Origin: Candidatus Cloacimonadota bacterium
GTDB lineage: Bacteria; Cloacimonadota; Cloacimonadia; JGIOTU-2
Direction of reading: 5' to 3'
NCBI GenBank assembly: GCA_034722995.1
Contig: JAYEOL010000067.1
Span: 1 to 34,913, forward strand
Length of the DNA stretch: 34,913 nucleotides
In this document: positions 1 to 7,910 of the stretch, in pieces
Numbering within the stretch: position 1 is the stretch's first letter
Layout of the letters: every line of letters starts with the position of its first letter
Notes under the pieces: model-generated
What the model saw: the letters and a program-made list of their open reading frames with translations, nothing else
What the model was told of the DNA's origin: nothing
The model's database searches: none
Made by a program: the position numbers and the translations under genes

Positions 1-206
1 CAGAACAACCAATAATACTGGATTTAATATGAGCTGCAGAATTCCCTTCCAAATGTTGATAATTATCTTTTAAAGGGATTACCTTATCAAGTTCACTTAA
101 TATATCTCTTGTAACAGCTGGGTCAGCCTTAGTCAGGAAGATTTAATTTTTTTGTTGATTTATTGAAACTTTCATTTGAACTAACTTTGATAAATTCACG
201 CCTCAT
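1..206 (-). pseudogene. YjbQ/UPF0047 family remnant, runs off left edge
   Basis: On the minus strand an ATG at 204-206 follows a GGAAG ribosome site and opens a frame beginning MRREFIKVSSNESF, which resembles the first strand of YjbQ/UPF0047 proteins. It stops after about 24 codons. In another frame, from about 133 down to base 1, the strand reads ADPAVTRDILSELDK followed by HLEGNSAAHIKSS, the conserved core of this family (thiamine-phosphate-synthase-like fold). The roughly 35 residues normally between these parts, including the conserved HTT stretch, are missing, and the frame changes. I infer an internal deletion with frameshift, so a dead gene. The C-terminal part lies outside the window and cannot be judged. 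An assembly error is the alternative. Confidence 0.6.
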
Positions 207-391
207 TCTTTACTTCCTTGAATACTCAATATCCTGTTTGGTAGAATAATTAGAAACAATCTACCAAGAAAATATCTTTTCTCCTTCTATTTCGGGCTCC
301 CGATATGTCGGGATAAAGAGCAAAGCGACAACGAGCCTATAATCCTACACCAGATCACCATGTAAAAATATATTAAAAGCCTGAAATAAAC
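207..391. other. intergenic region downstream of recX
   Basis: There is no credible gene here. The notable structure is the palindrome TCCCGATATGTCGGGA at 298-313, a member of the short CCCGA..TCGGG family that recurs through the window. It may serve as a transcription end for the minus-strand recA-recX pair, but no clear T-run follows it on that strand. Confidence 0.4.
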
Positions 392-1009
392 TTAAAAAAA
401 GTCTTTAATCACCCCAAAGGCAATTTTAGAAGAAAATCCCTTCCTTTGTAAAAACGCAAGAGCTTTATTCTTTCTATCAGCAGGAGATAACTTCTCAAAT
501 CTATACCTTTGACTATCCAGGCTTCGTTCAGCCATCTCCTTTTCTGTTTCATTAGTTAAATGTTTTTCAATTACTTCATTAATGAGCTCTTGATTTACAC
601 CTTTTGTTCTTAACTTATTTATGATTGAATATTTACCCTGTGGGTGATGTGAAATAAGGTCCAGCAGGTAACTTTCTGCAAAAGTAATATTATCTATATA
701 ACCAAAATTTTTATACCTTGTTATCAATTCAGAGATAATTTCAGACTTACAGCCCTTAGTTTTTAGTTTACGAACAATCTCCTTTTCAGACCGCATTCTA
801 TATTGCAGGAAGTTAATAAGAGCGGATTCACATTCAAATAAGGTGATATTCCTTCTTAATTCCGAAAGGCCTTTTGAGTCAAACTCTTGTTCTTCTGAAA
901 GGTCAAATTTGGTGAGTGCTTTTGAAGAGATGGAAAGGAAGTAGTTCCCATCAACAAAGATGTTATACTTTTTGTGGTTCTTTTGCTTTTTTATCTTTGT
1001 TATCTTCAT
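392..1009 (-). CDS. recX: RecX, regulator of RecA
   Basis: Regulatory protein of 205 aa that binds RecA filaments and modulates recombinase activity. The N-terminus ([21 protein letters not shown]) has the usual RecX strand pattern. It is followed by three-helix repeats, including [20 protein letters not shown] near residues 63-82 and [19 protein letters not shown] near the C-terminus. Length is typical for the family. The gene lies directly after recA on the same strand and its start overlaps the recA end by 47 bp in another frame. The start is kept because residues from position 2 onward already match the family N-terminus. Translation is probably coupled to recA, since no separate ribosome site is obvious. 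Identification is from motif pattern and position. Confidence 0.9.
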   Translation of the reverse strand: MKITKIKKQKNHKKYNIFVDGNYFLSISSKALTKFDLSEEQEFDSKGLSELRRNITLFECESALINFLQYRMRSEKEIVRKLKTKGCKSEIISELITRYKNFGYIDNITFAESYLLDLISHHPQGKYSIINKLRTKGVNQELINEVIEKHLTNETEKEMAERSLDSQRYRFEKLSPADRKNKALAFLQRKGFSSKIAFGVIKDFF

Positions 1010-2024
1010 CAGTTTTGAGCTCAGGCAAATTCAATGCCTCCCTTACTTTTTTTTCTATTTCATTTTTTGTTTTTTTATTATCATACAGAAATTTCTTTGC
1101 TTGCTCTTTGCCCTGTCCTAATTGTAATTGTCCATAAGAAATCCAGGAACCTCGTTTTTGAACTATTTTGTGTTTGATGCCTTCATCAATTAGAATTCCT
1201 TGATGTGAGATTCCCTCACCATAGATAAGGTCAAACTGTGCGGACTTAAATGGTGGAGCTAACTTATTTTTCACAATCTTTGCCCAGATTACATTCCCAA
1301 TCACATTATCTCTCTCACCTCCTAACTTGATACTAGGACCTCTTTTAACCTCAATGCGGACTGTTGAATAGAATTTTAGTGCAACACCACCAGTAGTGGT
1401 TCGGGGGTTCATATAAGGTGCAACACCAATCTTCATTCTGGTTTGATTAATGAATAGAAGAGAGCAATTGGATTTGTTGATTACGCTAGTAAGTTTCCTT
1501 AATGCTTGTGACATTAAACGGGCTTGCAATCCCACATGAGAATCTCCCATATTACCTTCAATCTCTGCCTGAGGGACGAGTGCTGCGACAGAATCAATAA
1601 TAATCAGGTCTACGGCATTACTGCGAATCAGGGTCTCAGCGATTTCCAGAGCTTGCTCGCCTGTATCGGGCTGAGAAATTAGCATCTCATCTGTGTTGAT
1701 GCCTAATTTCCGGGCGTATATTGGGTCTAAGGCATGTTCTGCATCAACAAATGCAATAATACCATTTCTCTTCTGTGCTTCAGCGGCAATATGTAATGCA
1801 AGAGTAGTCTTACCAGAAGCCTCTTCTCCATAAATTTCGGTAACTCTTCCACGCGGAATTCCGCCAATCCCCAAAGCTGCATCTAAATTGATTGCTCCTG
1901 TAGGTATAGAATCAATTTCTACAAGTGCATTATCTCCCAGACGCATAATAGAGCCCTCACCATATCTCTTTCTGATTTGACCCATAGCAGTATTTAAGGA
2001 TTCATCGAATTTTTTATCTTTCAT
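963..2024 (-). CDS. recA: RecA recombinase
   Basis: DNA-dependent ATPase for homologous recombination and SOS induction, 353 aa, normal length. Seen: N-terminal helix [18 protein letters not shown]; Walker A as GEEASGKTT near residues 66-74 (family norm GPESSGKTT, so Pro-Glu-Ser is replaced by Glu-Glu-Ala); Walker [11 protein letters not shown]; the L1/L2 region with NQTRMKIGV and NPRTTTGG; and a lysine/acid-rich C-terminal tail. The ATG is preceded by GGAGG on the minus strand (AATATTGGAGGTAATACA). It is the first gene of a recA-recX pair. No SOS box was recognised upstream; the roughly 40 bases before thpR are AT-rich and featureless. Confidence 0.98.
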   Translation of the reverse strand: MKDKKFDESLNTAMGQIRKRYGEGSIMRLGDNALVEIDSIPTGAINLDAALGIGGIPRGRVTEIYGEEASGKTTLALHIAAEAQKRNGIIAFVDAEHALDPIYARKLGINTDEMLISQPDTGEQALEIAETLIRSNAVDLIIIDSVAALVPQAEIEGNMGDSHVGLQARLMSQALRKLTSVINKSNCSLLFINQTRMKIGVAPYMNPRTTTGGVALKFYSTVRIEVKRGPSIKLGGERDNVIGNVIWAKIVKNKLAPPFKSAQFDLIYGEGISHQGILIDEGIKHKIVQKRGSWISYGQLQLGQGKEQAKKFLYDNKKTKNEIEKKVREALNLPELKTDEDNKDKKAKEPQKV

Positions 2025-2064
2025 TGTATTACCTCCAATATTTATTTCTTTATTTTACATTCAG

Positions 2065-2619
2065 TTATTTGAAGTCATATTTTTTTACAATTGAATAAAT
2101 CGGTCCCGAACTTGTTAATTGACTTTTAAAAAGGGTTAATTTTCTGCAATCAATAGTATCATACAAGGGCTTTAGTTTTTTTAGAATTACTTTCCAATCT
2201 AACTTCTTCACATATTTTACTCTACCAAGAGTTGTGTGTAATTTAAAATAACGTATCTCTTTTTTGAAACCAAAATTAACTAATCTCATTTCAACATCAT
2301 GAAATACTTTTTGTGAAATACCAGTTTCATCAAGCATATTATACCAGATAATTCTTGGGCGATAAAAGTTTGGAACTACTTCTATATTACCAAATGCGAT
2401 TGAAAAATGATGATAGTTTTTTGTAACAGCCTCAATTTCAGTGTTTAGACCATCCAAAATTTTAGGCTCAGCATCACCTAAAAAACGAAAAGTGACATGA
2501 AGATTTTCTGTCTCAACCCATTTTACACCTTTTGAAATTTCAAGATGTAAAATATTTATATTTTGTTCTATTTTCCTCTTTACATTTAAAGGAAAATCAA
2601 GTGCCAAAAAAAGTCGCAT
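2065..2619 (-). CDS. thpR: 2'-5' RNA ligase-like / RNA 2',3'-cyclic phosphodiesterase (LigT/ThpR)
   Basis: Two-histidine phosphoesterase superfamily protein of 184 aa. Both HxT signatures are visible: HVTF about one quarter into the protein and HTTL about two thirds in, each in the expected context (WVETENLHVTFRFLG; FKLHTTLGRV). The N-terminus MRLFLALDFP is the family opening. The ATG at 2617-2619 is chosen over an upstream TTG at 2631 because GGGG lies a good distance before it and the family starts at this Met. Known relatives hydrolyse 2',3'-cyclic phosphates at RNA ends. It lies 40 bp upstream of recA on the same strand, so co-transcription is possible. Confidence 0.9.
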   Translation of the reverse strand: MRLFLALDFPLNVKRKIEQNINILHLEISKGVKWVETENLHVTFRFLGDAEPKILDGLNTEIEAVTKNYHHFSIAFGNIEVVPNFYRPRIIWYNMLDETGISQKVFHDVEMRLVNFGFKKEIRYFKLHTTLGRVKYVKKLDWKVILKKLKPLYDTIDCRKLTLFKSQLTSSGPIYSIVKKYDFK

Positions 2620-2949
2620 TTTTATCCCCAACTAAATAGGATCAAACAGTCCGCCAATCCTTCCAATGTATCGGGGCGACAGGCGCCCAGACGGAAAAGA
2701 AAAATATTGGTCAATAATAATTCCCGATCAAATCGGAGACCAAAATTTCTAAATCCTCCCGACCTGTCGGGACTAATTTCAAATGTTAAATATACTTCCA
2801 TCGCTTCGGAGGCTTTCTAATTTTTTTGCTCTTGAAATTCTATTAGAAATTAGATATTTGTAATTAGTAATTTACCACCAATTAAATTTGGCGTTTTGCC
2901 AAAAATTACACCAATTTTATTAATAACTTACTACGGTCAAGCCTTTGGA
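2620..2949. repeat. intergenic region with nested palindromes
   Basis: About 330 bases without a gene. TTGGTC (2707-2712) pairs with GACCAA (2738-2743) around an inner CCGAT/ATCGG stem. TCCCGA (2757-2762) pairs with TCGGGA (2767-2772). TTTGGC (2887-2892) pairs with GCCAAA (2898-2903) and is followed on the minus strand by TTTAATT, so it may be a weak terminator for the DUF355 gene ending at 2950. The first two belong to the CCCGAT-type palindromes dispersed in this window. Confidence 0.5.
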
Positions 2950-3432
2950 TTACCTTTTATACCCAATCATTCGGAGAAATTCTTCTCTCTTTTTGATATC
3001 TTCATCACTTTCCACACCTTTGGGCGAAAAGCCGTCCACTACACCAAGAATTCCACATCCTTGTTCGGTTTTTGCAATAATAACTTCAACTGGATTTGCG
3101 GTAGCACAGAAAATATTCACAACCTCTGAACAATTCTTAAGATTATTAAGCACATTGATGGGAAAAGCATCCTTTAAAATAATTATAAATGAATGACCTG
3201 CACCAAGCCTCCCAATATTTTTAACGGCTAATTTGATTAATTCCTCATCATTACCATCTTTTCTAATCAAACATGATTGAGAAGCCTCGCTGAAAGCTAA
3301 TCCAAACTTAATTTTAGGAACACTCGTTACCAGTAACTCATAAATGTCTTCAACAGATTTAATAAAATGAGTCTGACCAAGAATAATATTACACTCTTCT
3401 GGAAATTCTAATCTAATAGATTTTATGTTCAT
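2950..3432 (-). CDS. adenosine-specific kinase (DUF355 family)
   Basis: Protein of 160 aa matching the DUF355/adenosine-specific kinase family over its whole length: EECNIILGQTHFIKSVEDIY near the N-terminus, VPKIKFGLAFSEAS, GAGHSFIIILKDAFPINVLN, and near the C-terminus FCATANPVEVIIA followed by GCGILGVVDGFSPKGVE. The family is small, commonest in archaea and thermophiles, and an archaeal member is described as binding adenosine; the physiological role in this organism is unknown. The start ATG has GAGGAAG upstream. It is divergent from the Mth938-like gene, so 3433-3580 must carry promoters for both. Confidence 0.88.
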   Translation of the reverse strand: MNIKSIRLEFPEECNIILGQTHFIKSVEDIYELLVTSVPKIKFGLAFSEASQSCLIRKDGNDEELIKLAVKNIGRLGAGHSFIIILKDAFPINVLNNLKNCSEVVNIFCATANPVEVIIAKTEQGCGILGVVDGFSPKGVESDEDIKKREEFLRMIGYKR

Positions 3433-3540
3433 CTGTTCTTCCTCATTGTTAGATCTGCGATTTCAAAAAAATAATTTAGAAATTTCTTTTACACTAAAAA
3501 ATTCTTATTTGTATAACCTGTCAATTTTTGTAGAATTTTC

Positions 3541-3586
3541 TTGACAATCGTTATCATTTGCTAAAAATTGTCATAAAATTATGACA
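3541..3586 (+). promoter_or_regulatory. 18-bp palindrome TGTCAT-N6-ATGACA over the start of 3581, with TTGACA upstream
   Basis: The perfect inverted repeat TGTCATAAAATTATGACA lies at 3569-3586 and includes the ATG of the downstream gene. A TTGACA at 3541-3546 could be a -35 box, with TAAAAA about 15 bp later as a poor -10 box. There is no Shine-Dalgarno before the ATG, so a leaderless or very short-leader transcript is possible. The palindrome could be an operator. A site with the same arms and spacer length lies at 8052-8069. The promoter call is weak; the palindrome itself is certain. Confidence 0.4.
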
Positions 3587-3925
3587 GTAAATAACTATAG
3601 TTTTGGTAAAATTAATATCAGTGGTAAAGTTTATACCCATGATGTAATTATTATGTCAGATTCAATAAAAAGCAACTGGTGGCGCAGTCAGTCCCATTTG
3701 CTTACTCTTGAGGACATACAAGAAATTATTGATAATAAACCAGACATCTTGATAATTGGGACAGGAAAATTTGGCTTGATGAAAGTAAAAAGAGAAGTTC
3801 TTAATTATTGCAAAAATCATAAAATAAAGTTAATAATAGAGAACACTTCGGAAGCTACTAAAAAATTTAATAGTTTATCTCAATCTAATAATAAAATAAT
3901 CGCAGCATTGCACCTAACATGTTAA
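3581..3925 (+). CDS. Mth938-like (DUF498) domain protein
   Basis: Protein of 114 aa consisting of one Mth938-like domain: YSFGKINISGKVYTHDVIIM at the N-terminus, then SNWWRSQSHLLTLEDIQEII, DILIIGTGKFGLMKV and a C-terminal alternating helix/strand part. The fold is an alpha/beta sandwich whose members include a mitochondrial assembly factor (NDUFAF3) and small stand-alone bacterial proteins; the bacterial function is not established. No ribosome site is visible before the ATG, which lies inside an 18-bp palindrome. Another palindrome, GTAATTTT-G-AAAATTAC (3935-3951), follows the stop. Family assignment is fairly secure, function unknown. Confidence 0.8.
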   Translation: MTVNNYSFGKINISGKVYTHDVIIMSDSIKSNWWRSQSHLLTLEDIQEIIDNKPDILIIGTGKFGLMKVKREVLNYCKNHKIKLIIENTSEATKKFNSLSQSNNKIIAALHLTC

Positions 3926-4208
3926 GATCTACTTGTAATTTTGAAAATTACTGCCAGGAGCATAATATAGTTTACTTTATTTCTATGGATTATAATGGAG
4001 TGCGAAAACAAGCCCTTCCGATGTATCGGGAGGGAGAACTTTTCGCAAATTCCGATATGCTGAAAGTTCGTCCCGAGTAAATCGGGACTCGTTTCAGCAC
4101 TCCGTTTTTATTCAGTATCATGTATTGGAAATAGATGCAAAACAGTTTTATGCACTCAGTAATAACTTGTGATTACAAGCTGAAATTGCAAAAAAAACAG
4201 GAGTAATA
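3926..4208. repeat. intergenic multi-hairpin element upstream of histidine kinase
   Basis: GGAGTGC (3997-4003) pairs with GCACTCC (4097-4103) and encloses two further hairpins. One is TGCGAAAA/TTTTCGCA (4001-4008, 4040-4047) around a CCCT-CCGAT..ATCGG-AGGG stem. The other is TGCTGAAA/TTTCAGCA (4058-4065, 4092-4099) around TCCCGA/TCGGGA. The whole can fold like a three-way junction. TATAAT lies immediately upstream at 3991-3996, but no well-spaced -35 box is seen. A structurally similar element occurs at 14836-14928. Confidence 0.55.
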
Positions 4209-5639
4209 ATGAAAAGAAAAAAGGTTGGCTTAGAAAAGAGAATATTTGTCCGCTTTTTTGTTATAACCTTTATACTTGCAATCGTTTTGCTCATTTCTGA
4301 GTGGTTTATTATAAAATATCAGATTGAACAAGATTATTTGGTTTTCTTGTTGGTATTGTTGGTTGCCACGCTAATTGCGATAATTATTTTAGGCAAAGTG
4401 TTCGGCAGAACCATAATGCAACCCATTAAAAGAGTAAGTGAAAAGATGCAAGCCATTGGTGAAAATCCTCTAAAATATGAGCCAATACCAGAAAGATACA
4501 GCGGTAAACTTGGTGATGTGGTGGAAACATTTAATGCAATGAATATGTCCCTGTCTAAATATAATCGTTCACTTAATGAATACAAAATAATAACTGAGAA
4601 CCTTGATTCAGGAATTTTTTGGATGAACTCTGATTTTAATATTATTTTATGTAATCCGAGTTTTATGCGAATTTTTGAGCTTAAAAATTCTGAGGAAATC
4701 ATTGGAAAGAATTTAAATGAATTTATTAAACTGAATGAAAAAACTATCCAGGATGCAAAGAACGATAGTATCACTTTGCCACAGTTAGAAATAAATCTTC
4801 CTCAGAGGAAAAATTTGCCTGACAAAATAAAGTATGTTATATTAAATATTAGAGCTGTCAAAGATGAACGAAAATTAAAATTAGTTGGAAGCATTACAAA
4901 TATTACTAAAGAGGTAAAAGAGAGAAAAGCTAGACAAGCATTAGAATTAGAACTAATAAAAAGTAATAAATTGGCTGAAATCGGAAGACGAGTTGAGGGC
5001 ATTGTTCATAATATAAACTCTCCTTTAAACTCTATATTAGGGTATGCACAACTAATTAAAAAGGATATTGGTGATAACAAAGATATTGATAAAATCCTGG
5101 AATCCGGAAAAAATATCTCACATTCTGTAAAAATACTCCTAAGAAAAGTAAAACAGGATAATATCTCAATGATGATTCCAATAAACATAAATGAACTTGT
5201 TAAACAAGAACTGGAACTTTGCGACCATAACTTATTTTTTAAACATTATGTCATTTTAGAAACAAATTTTTTTAAAGAGCTTCCAGAGATAAAAGCAGTA
5301 TACAGTGAGATTAGCCAGAGTTTTACAAACATTATAAACAATGCAATTGAATCTCTAAAAAATAGTTTAGAAAAGCTCATCTTTGTCAGAACTTATCAAA
5401 CTAGCGATATGATTGCAATTGAAGTAAAAGATACTGGTGAAGGAATAAAGAATGAGGATTTAGATAAAATATTTGACCCATATTATACTACAAAAGGGCA
5501 AAAGGATGGTGGGGGCTTTGGTTTAGGATTAGCAATAAGCAAAAGTGTGGCGGAAAGATATGGAGGTTATATCAGTGTGAAATCTGAAGTTGGCAAAGGT
5601 AGCACATTTACATTGTTTCTACCAATTAATAATAAATAA
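4209..5639 (+). CDS. membrane sensor histidine kinase (HAMP-PAS-HisKA-HATPase)
   Basis: Sensor kinase of 476 aa. Seen in order: two membrane helices (about residues 12-34 and 43-65) with almost no external loop, a HAMP linker (about 65-118), a PAS domain (about 123-235), a dimerisation/H-box with the phospho-acceptor His267 in GIVHNINSPLNSILG, and an HATPase domain with an N-box (NNAIES, near 376), DTGEGI, and G-box GGGFGLGLAISKS. The H-box with Asn-Ser-Pro-Leu resembles NtrB/PilS-type kinases. The ATG has CAGGAG upstream. The NtrC-type regulator at 6477 follows on the same strand, with only a transposase remnant and repeats between them, so the two are the likely cognate pair. With so little periplasmic sequence it probably senses a membrane or cytoplasmic cue. 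Confidence 0.92.
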   Translation: MKRKKVGLEKRIFVRFFVITFILAIVLLISEWFIIKYQIEQDYLVFLLVLLVATLIAIIILGKVFGRTIMQPIKRVSEKMQAIGENPLKYEPIPERYSGKLGDVVETFNAMNMSLSKYNRSLNEYKIITENLDSGIFWMNSDFNIILCNPSFMRIFELKNSEEIIGKNLNEFIKLNEKTIQDAKNDSITLPQLEINLPQRKNLPDKIKYVILNIRAVKDERKLKLVGSITNITKEVKERKARQALELELIKSNKLAEIGRRVEGIVHNINSPLNSILGYAQLIKKDIGDNKDIDKILESGKNISHSVKILLRKVKQDNISMMIPININELVKQELELCDHNLFFKHYVILETNFFKELPEIKAVYSEISQSFTNIINNAIESLKNSLEKLIFVRTYQTSDMIAIEVKDTGEGIKNEDLDKIFDPYYTTKGQKDGGGFGLGLAISKSVAERYGGYISVKSEVGKGSTFTLFLPINNK

Positions 5640-5803
5640 TTTGCTTATTACGAGGGCTGTCAGCAACAGGATAAACCTATTGCTACCCGCCAGCTTCTAA
5701 GACGGAGTAGCGATTCATCCTTCGTAGGAGAACGGACAAATCGGGGCAGGCGGGTAGATTCGGGTTTATCCCGAATTGAGATAAAGAAAAGTGATTTTCA
5801 CAT
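5640..5803. repeat. large nested inverted repeat
   Basis: GGATAAACC (5669-5677) pairs with GGTTTATCC (5763-5771), and inside it CTACCCGCC (5683-5691) pairs with GGCGGGTAG (5749-5757). Together they make an interrupted long stem of about 100 bases with GC-rich arms unlike the surrounding AT-rich genes. It lies just after the histidine kinase stop and could end that transcript or be a mobile palindromic element. No T-run follows. Confidence 0.6.
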
Positions 5804-5844
5804 AAAAGACAACCTGATAAATTTGAACCGTTTTAACGGTTTTT
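5804..5844 (+). repeat. 41-bp direct repeat, left copy
   Basis: Identical over 41 bases to 6419-6459. Both copies begin AAAAGACAACCTGATAAATT and contain the inverted repeat AACCGTTTTAACGGTT. The two copies bracket the IS200-like gene. Each copy directly precedes a coding start region: the transposase here, the response regulator on the right. Confidence 0.9.
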
Positions 5845-5861
5845 CAGAAAGGAGACGGAAT

Positions 5862-6305
5862 ATGTCGCATTCCTTAACGAGGATTTGGATACATGCAGTC
5901 TGGAGTACTTAAGATAGATATCCATTTATGAATGAAAAACAGAGATTAAAAATTATACAACATTTAGAAACAAAACTTGAAGATTTAGAATGCGGAGTTA
6001 GAATTATCAATGGGACTAAAGATCATCTACATGCCTTATTTCTCCTAAATCAAAATAAATCTATCAAAGAAATCATAAAAAATGTTAAAGGTGAAACATC
6101 TCATTGGATTAATCAAAATAATTTTTATAAAGTAAAATTTGCATGGCAGATTGGTTATGGAGCATTCTCTGTTAGTGAGTCAATGGTGAAGATTGTTGAA
6201 AATTATATTAGAAATCAAAAAGAACATCATAAAAAAATGTCATTTCAAGAAGAGTGGGAATTATTGTTGAAAAAACATAATATTGTTGCTTCTGGAAACC
6301 ATTAA
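5862..6305 (+). pseudogene. IS200-like Y1/HUH transposase gene with in-frame stop
   Basis: Reading from the ATG at 5862 (with GGAGACGG before it) gives MSHSLTRIWIHAVWST, then TAA at 5910-5912, then DRYPFMNEKQRLKI and an open frame to 6305, all in one frame. The total of about 147 codons equals a normal IS200/REP-associated transposase. Visible: the HUH motif as HLH in GTKDHLHALFLL, the family block WQIGYGAFSVS, and the catalytic-helix Tyr in ENYIRNQKEHH. Relatives usually read STKDRYPF, so the stop looks like AAA or AAG changed to TAA. A restart at the ATG at 5928 would lose the first strand, so activity is unlikely unless the stop is read through. It interrupts a two-component gene pair and is flanked by hairpins. 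Confidence 0.85.
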
Positions 6306-6333
6306 AATGGTTAATAATGAGGTATTATTGTTA

Positions 6334-6414
6334 CCCACGATTAAAATCGTGGGCTTCCCTTCCCAGTGATAAGAACAAATAAATGAGTCAGAAGCCCACA
6401 AATTCATTTGTGGG
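6334..6414. repeat. REP-like hairpin pair downstream of transposase
   Basis: Two perfect 9-bp hairpins occur: CCCACGATTAAAATCGTGGG (6334-6353) followed by GCTTC, and in opposite orientation GAAG followed by CCCACAAATTCATTTGTGGG (6395-6414). Hairpins with GGGCTTC/GAAGCCC tails in head-to-head order are the kind of structure recognised at the ends of IS200-like and REP-associated elements. They probably mark the right end of the element carrying the gene at 5862-6305. Confidence 0.65.
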
Positions 6415-6418
6415 TATA

Positions 6419-6459
6419 AAAAGACAACCTGATAAATTTGAACCGTTTTAACGGTTTTT
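6419..6459 (+). repeat. 41-bp direct repeat, right copy
   Basis: Identical to 5804-5844. It forms the leader of the response regulator gene, with the AACCGTT/AACGGTT hairpin ending about 20 bases before its ATG. IS200-type transposition normally makes no target duplication, so this repeat more likely reflects duplication of a leader or recombination than a target-site copy. Confidence 0.9.
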
Positions 6460-6476
6460 TAAAAAAGGAATAAAAA

Positions 6477-7910
6477 ATGGCAAATCAAGTAATACAAACA
6501 GATTTTTTTAAAAGAAATGCCAAGATACTTATTATTGATGATGAGCAGGACACTCTAAATATTTTTCGCCGTCAATTAGAAGATGAATATGAAATAGACA
6601 CAGCTGATTCGGCAGTTTTAGCTATTGAAAAGCTAAAAAAAGAAGTATACCATATAGCAATGACAGATTTGGTGATGCCGGGTGAAGATGGTCTTGAACT
6701 TATGAAAACAATTAAGGAGAAATGGCCCCAGGTTGCTGTAATAGTAATAAGTGGAAAGGCTTCCATTAGTATGGCAGTTGAAGCAATGAAATTAGGGGCA
6801 GAAGAGTTTATTGAAAAACCTGTAGAAGACCTTGACCTACTTAAACTAACGATTGAAAAAATTTTGAAAGCAAGATGGCAATCTGAAGAAATTGAAAGAC
6901 TGCGTCGTATATTATCTCAGGGATTTGATAGAAAAAATATTGTAGGTAATAGCTTTGCAATACAAAAAGTGATGGAAAAAGTAAAAAGAATTGCTCCTCT
7001 TGATGCTACAGTCCTGATAACTGGTGAAACTGGTGTTGGTAAAGAACTATTCGCAGAATTAGTTTATAAAAATAGCAAAAGGAAAGATGAAAAGTTCGTT
7101 ACCGTAAACTGCGGAGGTTTACCTGAAAATCTATTGGAAAGCATTCTGTTCGGACATAAAAAAGGTGCATTTACTGATGCTATTAGAGATAAAATCGGTT
7201 ATTTTCAAGAAGCAGATAAAGGGACTTTATTCTTAGATGAAATTACAGAAACATCTCAAGCATTCCAAATAAAATTACTTCATGCTCTGGAAAAAGGTGT
7301 GATAAGACAGGTTGGAGGAGATAAAGATATTGAAGTTGATGTAAGAATTATCACAGCAACTAATAAGAACATTGAAGAAGAGGTTAAGAATGAAAACTTT
7401 AGAGAAGATTTATATTATAGATTGAATGTTATCAATATAAATATTCCACCTCTTAGAGAAAGGGTTGAAGATATTAAACTGCTTGCAAATGCTTTTGTTA
7501 ATGAATTTGCTGAAAGGTATGATAAAAAGGGTTTACAATTATCTGAACCTGTTATGTCAATCTTACTATCAGGGGAATGGAAAGGAAATATAAGAGAGTT
7601 GAGAAATGCAATGGAACACGCAGTTGCATTGGCTTCTCATAATAAAATTATTCCTGAGGACCTACCTGACCACATCTATCTAAATAAAATTCCTTCAAAA
7701 AATATGTCTGCACAAAATTTTATGCATCTGCCATTTGCTGAAGCTAAAGAGGAGTTTGAGAAATCCTACATTGAAGGATTGATGAAAAACTGTAACGGTG
7801 ATGTTACTAAAGCTGCAAATATTTCCCAGATAAAAAGACAAAATATTTATGATAAATTTAAAAAATACGAGATTGATATTAACAGGTATAGAAAAAATAA
7901 TGATAGTTAA
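6477..7910 (+). CDS. NtrC-family response regulator, sigma-54 activator
   Basis: Regulator of 477 aa with three parts. The receiver domain (about 14-130) has phospho-acceptor Asp64 in MTDLVMPGEDG and switch Lys in IEKPVED. The AAA+ sigma-54 interaction domain (about 145-375) has Walker A GETGVGKE at 183-190, the sigma-54 contact loop GAFTDA at 230-235, Walker B GTLFLDEI at 249-256 and the R-finger region FREDLYYRLNV. A Fis-type helix-turn-helix lies at about 440-470 (GDVTKAANISQIKRQNIYDKF). Complete GAFTDA means it should activate sigma-54 promoters. A consensus sigma-54 promoter with an upstream palindrome occurs about 540 bp downstream, before the pilin-like gene, so a PilR-like role is inferred. 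AAGGAATAAAAA is the ribosome site. Confidence 0.95.
   Translation: MANQVIQTDFFKRNAKILIIDDEQDTLNIFRRQLEDEYEIDTADSAVLAIEKLKKEVYHIAMTDLVMPGEDGLELMKTIKEKWPQVAVIVISGKASISMAVEAMKLGAEEFIEKPVEDLDLLKLTIEKILKARWQSEEIERLRRILSQGFDRKNIVGNSFAIQKVMEKVKRIAPLDATVLITGETGVGKELFAELVYKNSKRKDEKFVTVNCGGLPENLLESILFGHKKGAFTDAIRDKIGYFQEADKGTLFLDEITETSQAFQIKLLHALEKGVIRQVGGDKDIEVDVRIITATNKNIEEEVKNENFREDLYYRLNVININIPPLRERVEDIKLLANAFVNEFAERYDKKGLQLSEPVMSILLSGEWKGNIRELRNAMEHAVALASHNKIIPEDLPDHIYLNKIPSKNMSAQNFMHLPFAEAKEEFEKSYIEGLMKNCNGDVTKAANISQIKRQNIYDKFKKYEIDINRYRKNNDS

Noticed and set aside
3541-3562. Fur-like box (GACAATCGTTATCATT) before the Mth938-like gene
   Set aside because: Only a loose resemblance to GATAAT-type repeats, no iron-related gene beside it.
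5804-6459. Target-site duplication of an IS element
   Set aside because: 41 bp is too long, and IS200-like HUH transposases do not produce target duplications.
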